From an uncultured Dorea sp. (GTDB lineage: Bacteria; Bacillota; Clostridia; Lachnospirales; Lachnospiraceae): a stretch of DNA of 64,000 nt. Shown here piece after piece: positions 61,347 through 64,000 of the stretch. Under the pieces are notes generated by a model. The model was given only the letters and a program-made list of their open reading frames with translations. It was not told the origin of the DNA and did not search any database. A program made the position numbers and the translations under genes. The stretch is from positions 22,359 to 86,358 of the forward strand of contig CAJTVU010000009.1 of the NCBI GenBank assembly GCA_910580235.1, written 5' to 3'. The stretch's first letter is position 1; every line of letters begins with the position of its first letter.

Positions 61347-61967
61347 TTATTTCATCTTATAGACCGCTTCCAGAATATCCACTGTCCCCTCTATCCCGAG
61401 ACGGCTTGCATTTAAGAGCATCTGATGGGAATCGATATCTCCCCAGTAAAGCCCGGTGCGGGACTCATAATAATACCTTCTCTCCCGGTCGATCTTCTTA
61501 ATCTTATCCGCCGCTTTCTTCTCCGACATGTCATATCTCTTGGCGATCCTTTTGACACGGTCGTCTATATCGGCACAAATGAACACATTGAGACAGTCCG
61601 CAACATCCTTCAGCACAAAATCCGCGCACCTGCCTACTACGACACAGGAGCCCCTGCCCGCCAGCTTGCGTATGATCTCAGACTGGAGCTCATATACCTG
61701 CTCGCTCAAAGGCTTCGTGTACTCTTCGTTATTCATTGCTTTGGAATATTCGATGGGCGAGAGCACGAACCCGGTCAGGAAGCTGTTGAGCGTCGTCTCG
61801 TCCACCGCCTGCGCCGTCTCCTCTCTTATGTCCAGCCTGTCGGCCACCATCCGCACAAGATTGTTGTCATAAAGCGGAATGTCAAGGCGCGTTGCAAGCA
61901 GATTGCCTATCTCATGTCCGCCGCTTCCAAATTCCCGTCCAATCGTAACAACTTTGTTCTTTGTCAT
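61347..61967 (-). CDS. Cytidylate kinase-like family protein
   Basis: A 206-residue P-loop protein (VTIGREFGSGGHEIGNLLATRLDIPLYD). The family keeps the GSGG-type loop in place of a full Walker A and has GRGSCVVVGRCADFVL and DIDDRVKRIAKRYDMSEKKAADKIKKIDRERRYYYE, an NMP-kinase LID-like region. Such proteins are widespread in Firmicutes next to unrelated genes; nucleotide kinase activity is presumed but the usual cmk gene is a different family. Confidence 0.85.
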   Translation of the reverse strand: MTKNKVVTIGREFGSGGHEIGNLLATRLDIPLYDNNLVRMVADRLDIREETAQAVDETTLNSFLTGFVLSPIEYSKAMNNEEYTKPLSEQVYELQSEIIRKLAGRGSCVVVGRCADFVLKDVADCLNVFICADIDDRVKRIAKRYDMSEKKAADKIKKIDRERRYYYESRTGLYWGDIDSHQMLLNASRLGIEGTVDILEAVYKMK

Positions 61968-62019
61968 ATAAGCCCCTCCTTCTCTCAGCTATATGTGGCA
62001 GCCATCCTGTTATCTGCCC

Positions 62020-62060
62020 CCATCCGGGCATTCCGTAATACATGCCCCTTTCAGGGGCGG
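62020..62060. repeat. CATCCGGGCAT palindrome, intergenic copy
   Basis: CCATCCGGGCATTCCGTA onward through ATGCCCC and GGGGCGG matches the copy inside the pheST T-box. It lies between the divergent cytidylate kinase-like and MerR genes. Confidence 0.75.
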
Positions 62061-62170
62061 ACGAACGTCTTATACCTATAGATATATTTTACCTCATAAG
62101 AAATACCTTTGCAAGTCTTGCCTGCTGTTTCATTTTATGCTACCCTCAGTTTACAAGGGGACAATTTTTT

Positions 62171-62980
62171 ATGAAAGACTATTATAAGATCAGCGAAATA
62201 TCAAAACTATATGGCATCGGCCCCGACTCTCTGCGCTACTATGAGAGGCTGGGCATGCTAAAGCCCCGCAGGGACGCCAACAGCTATCGCCTCTACAGCC
62301 TGAAGGATCTGTATAAGCTCAATATCCTCCGCGATCTGCGCGCCTTAGGCTTCTCTATGGAACAGGTGAAAGATTACCTGGACGGCCAGAGCATTGACAA
62401 TACGCTGGCGCTTCTGCACAGAGAAGATCTGCTGCTGCGCCGCCGCATAGAAGAGCTGGAAAAGCGGGAAAAGATCATTAAAAACAGGATCTCTTCTCTG
62501 AGCTCCCTGCGCGATGCTCCGGAAGGCACGGTCTTTACAGAGCCCTGTCCCGTACGCTATTGCGTACAGGTGACTGAGCATATTACCCGGGACGAGGAGA
62601 TGGATTTTCTGATTAAAAAACTGCACAAGAAACATGAGAACATCGTCCAAGACCTGGGGACTCTGACGATCGGCGCCTTTATCTCCGTCCCGGAGCTGGA
62701 AAGTGGTATCTCTAACGTCTATACGTCCGTATTTTTCGTGCTGGAAGGCCAGCCCGCGGAATATGATTTCACGCTTCCCGCAGGGGACTACCTCTCTTAC
62801 CGCTACCGCGGCAGCTATGACGATAATGCCAGGGAAGTGCGGAAAGTACTGGATCATGCCAGGAAGAACGGCCTTGCTACGTCCGGGCGCCCTTTTGAGA
62901 TCTATGAGATCGACAACCGGGACACTATAAAACCAGAAGAATTCCTTACAAAAATACAGATTAAATTGGGGACGGGGTAA
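62171..62980 (+). CDS. MerR family regulator with effector-binding domain
   Basis: The ATG at 62171 begins the typical MerR fold: YYKISEISKLYGIGPDSLRYYERLGMLKPRRDANSYRLYS (residues 4-43). A long coiled-coil helix (EDLLLRRRIEELEKREKIIKNRI) follows, and a GyrI-like drug-binding domain at 120-265 (PCPVRYCVQVTEH, PAGDYLSYRYRGSYDDNAREV). It should activate a promoter of 19-20 bp spacing in response to a hydrophobic ligand. Its last residues, LGTG, are encoded by a GGGGAC palindrome. A short CCCTC-n-AAGGGG dyad precedes the start. Confidence 0.9.
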   Translation: MKDYYKISEISKLYGIGPDSLRYYERLGMLKPRRDANSYRLYSLKDLYKLNILRDLRALGFSMEQVKDYLDGQSIDNTLALLHREDLLLRRRIEELEKREKIIKNRISSLSSLRDAPEGTVFTEPCPVRYCVQVTEHITRDEEMDFLIKKLHKKHENIVQDLGTLTIGAFISVPELESGISNVYTSVFFVLEGQPAEYDFTLPAGDYLSYRYRGSYDDNAREVRKVLDHARKNGLATSGRPFEIYEIDNRDTIKPEEFLTKIQIKLGTG

Positions 62981-63003
62981 AATGAATTTTACCCCGTCCC
63001 CAA
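62966..63003. repeat. GGGGAC palindrome, copy 3, encodes the ends of two genes
   Basis: A 38-bp inverted repeat with arm TTGGGGACGGGGTAAAATG, almost identical to 31417-31454. Because it is palindromic, both strands read LGTG-stop: it supplies the C-terminus and stop codon of the MerR gene (62980) and of the YbaK gene (62989), which converge. Confidence 0.88.
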
Positions 63004-63462
63004 TTTACATACGTCTATCCATCCCAGGGATCTGGAAGCCTGCTCCAGCTCTGGAATGGTCAGCCCTACCGCGCTGCTGCCGCTTCCTGCCGCCGGATAG
63101 ACGGTTTCGAACCGTTTCAGGGACACGTCAAGGTAGACTTCCACTCCTTCTTTTATCCCGAAAGGGCACACCCCTCCCGGGGCATGTCCGATATATCCTT
63201 CCACCATTTCCCCGGAGATCATCTTCGCTTTCTTTCCAAACTTCTCTTTATACTTCTTATTATCCACTCTTGCATCTCCCGCCGTCACGATCAGGACCGC
63301 CTTCTCTCCCTGCAGAAAAGACATGGTCTTCGCGATACGTGCTGGCTCGCATCCTACTGCTTCTGCCGCCAGCTCCACAGTCGCGCTGGACTTCTCGAAG
63401 GTTAGTATTTTTTCTTTCAATCCGCATTTTTCCAGATATGCGGCTGCTTTTTCAAATGACAT
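62989..63462 (-). CDS. YbaK/EbsC family protein (aminoacyl-tRNA editing type)
   Basis: A 157-residue protein of the prolyl-tRNA editing fold. It has EKSSATVELAAEAVGCEPARIAKTMSF with the conserved Lys (K44 region), DARVDNKKYKEKFG and EGYIGHAPGGVCPFG, all typical of the family that hydrolyses Cys-tRNA(Pro) or Ala-tRNA(Pro). Its C-terminal residues KLGTG come from the shared palindrome, so the original end may have differed. It is otherwise complete. Confidence 0.9.
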   Translation of the reverse strand: MSFEKAAAYLEKCGLKEKILTFEKSSATVELAAEAVGCEPARIAKTMSFLQGEKAVLIVTAGDARVDNKKYKEKFGKKAKMISGEMVEGYIGHAPGGVCPFGIKEGVEVYLDVSLKRFETVYPAAGSGSSAVGLTIPELEQASRSLGWIDVCKLGTG

Positions 63463-63548
63463 GGCTCTTTCCTCACTTGTAATTCATTTTCATACATAGT
63501 ATATTGGATATAGTAAGAAACGTCAAGCAGGAGGCAGGAGGGATTCAT

Positions 63549-63896
63549 ATGACCGGACGTTTGTTAAAATTACCAGGATTCTTGTATAAATTTGACAATG
63601 CCTACTATTATCTCGGCAAATGGATATGCAAGAAATGTACAGATACCGATGCAGCAGATTGCTTTGTAATGTACGAGATCTGCCGGGAAGGAAGAGAAGA
63701 GCCGGACACGGATATGTATTTCCAGAAGATCCGCGCTTTTGCCGATTTTGCTCTGGAAGTGCCATATAACGCTGCAAAAATACAAGAAGATATTACAACT
63801 CTGATCCATAGCCTGCCCGGACAAGAGCAGGAGAAACTGGAAATGCAGATAAGCCGTTTCGAAGAGGATTTACAGAAATACTGCGGGAATGCTTGA
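63549..63896 (+). CDS. Hypothetical protein before tRNA-Trp
   Basis: A 115-residue protein starting at the ATG behind AGGAGGGATTC; upstream codons in frame have no signal. It has a CKKCTDTDAADCF pair of Cys and is largely helical (PYNAAKIQEDITTLIHSLPGQEQEKLEMQISRFEEDL). No membrane segment is seen and I do not recognise the family. Its stop codon TGA is part of the -35 box of the tRNA promoter. Confidence 0.7.
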   Translation: MTGRLLKLPGFLYKFDNAYYYLGKWICKKCTDTDAADCFVMYEICREGREEPDTDMYFQKIRAFADFALEVPYNAAKIQEDITTLIHSLPGQEQEKLEMQISRFEEDLQKYCGNA

Positions 63897-63922
63897 CAAT
63901 AGCGTCCTGACTGTGGTATAAA
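63893..63922 (+). promoter_or_regulatory. Promoter of tRNA-Trp
   Basis: TTGACA (63893-63898) and TATAAA (63917-63922) are 18 bases apart, 25 bases before the tRNA. Confidence 0.75.
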
Positions 63923-63947
63923 TATCTAGTGTGAAAAATCACAGCAC

Positions 63948-64000
63948 AGGGGATTGGTCAAGTGGTATGATAGGGGTCTCCAAAACCTTTGGCGGGGGTT
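63948..64000 (+). tRNA. tRNA-Trp (CCA), 5' part, cut by window edge
   Basis: The sequence begins AGGGGAT (acceptor), with D-stem GTCA/TGAT and anticodon stem GGGGT/ACCTT enclosing the loop CTCCAAA, whose anticodon CCA specifies tryptophan. The T arm and 3' acceptor strand lie beyond the window. Confidence 0.8.

Overview
The window is chromosomal DNA of a Gram-positive anaerobe, most likely a member of the Lachnospiraceae (Clostridia). The reasons are a T-box in front of pheST, strong GGAGG ribosome sites, families that are typical of that group (DUF3793, DUF6465, a FlxA-like coiled coil, YesM/YesN and AgrC/AgrA-type two-component pairs), a SpoIID-type sporulation protein, FeoAB and an ATP-type PEP carboxykinase. 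Genus and species cannot be fixed from the sequence alone.

Layout. 1-6 kb: a YesM/YesN sensor pair (the kinase runs off the left edge), a DUF3793 protein, a YoaP-type acetyltransferase and a LytTR/GHKL pair whose kinase is cut at its 3' end by a 310-bp inverted-repeat element with a 7-bp target duplication. 6.3-20.9 kb: an accessory region with a CatA-like acetyltransferase, a Fic protein, an ABC exporter operon with its own XRE regulator and, from 11.7 kb, an AT-rich stretch of small accessory genes, many of them broken. At least six loci there are remnants; four keep both ends of a gene but have lost the middle, and one 354-bp piece of a hydrolase gene exists twice. A WYL regulator, a YcaQ-like remnant and a RidA protein close the region, followed by a 137-bp palindromic tandem repeat.

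21-64 kb is core chromosome: leuS with an attenuator-like leader; the potassium uptake operon trkA-trkH plus a membrane protein; an unusual EF-G paralogue; tyrA-aroA; a ketopantoate reductase-like gene, a cytosolic-looking Cu/Zn superoxide dismutase and a flavin-type oxidase with a MarR regulator; YihY-HAD-(T-box)-pheS-pheT-sppA-RDD-queA on one strand; spoIID; pckA; leuC-leuD-thrC; a large sortase-anchored surface protein with a thioester-type head; a Fur-controlled feoAB; a PHP esterase; several Lachnospiraceae membrane proteins; a MerR regulator and a YbaK editing-type protein; and the start of tRNA-Trp at the right edge.

The least explained part is the repeat load. There are four near-perfect GGGGAC palindromes, one of which supplies the stop codons of two convergent genes; a dispersed CATCCGGGCAT palindrome, one copy of which lies inside the pheST T-box; a core sequence of about 200 bp present twice in opposite orientation; a 121-bp tandem repeat between pheS and pheT; and the 137-bp repeat beside leuS. 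No CRISPR array, intact transposase, complete prophage or biosynthetic cluster is visible.
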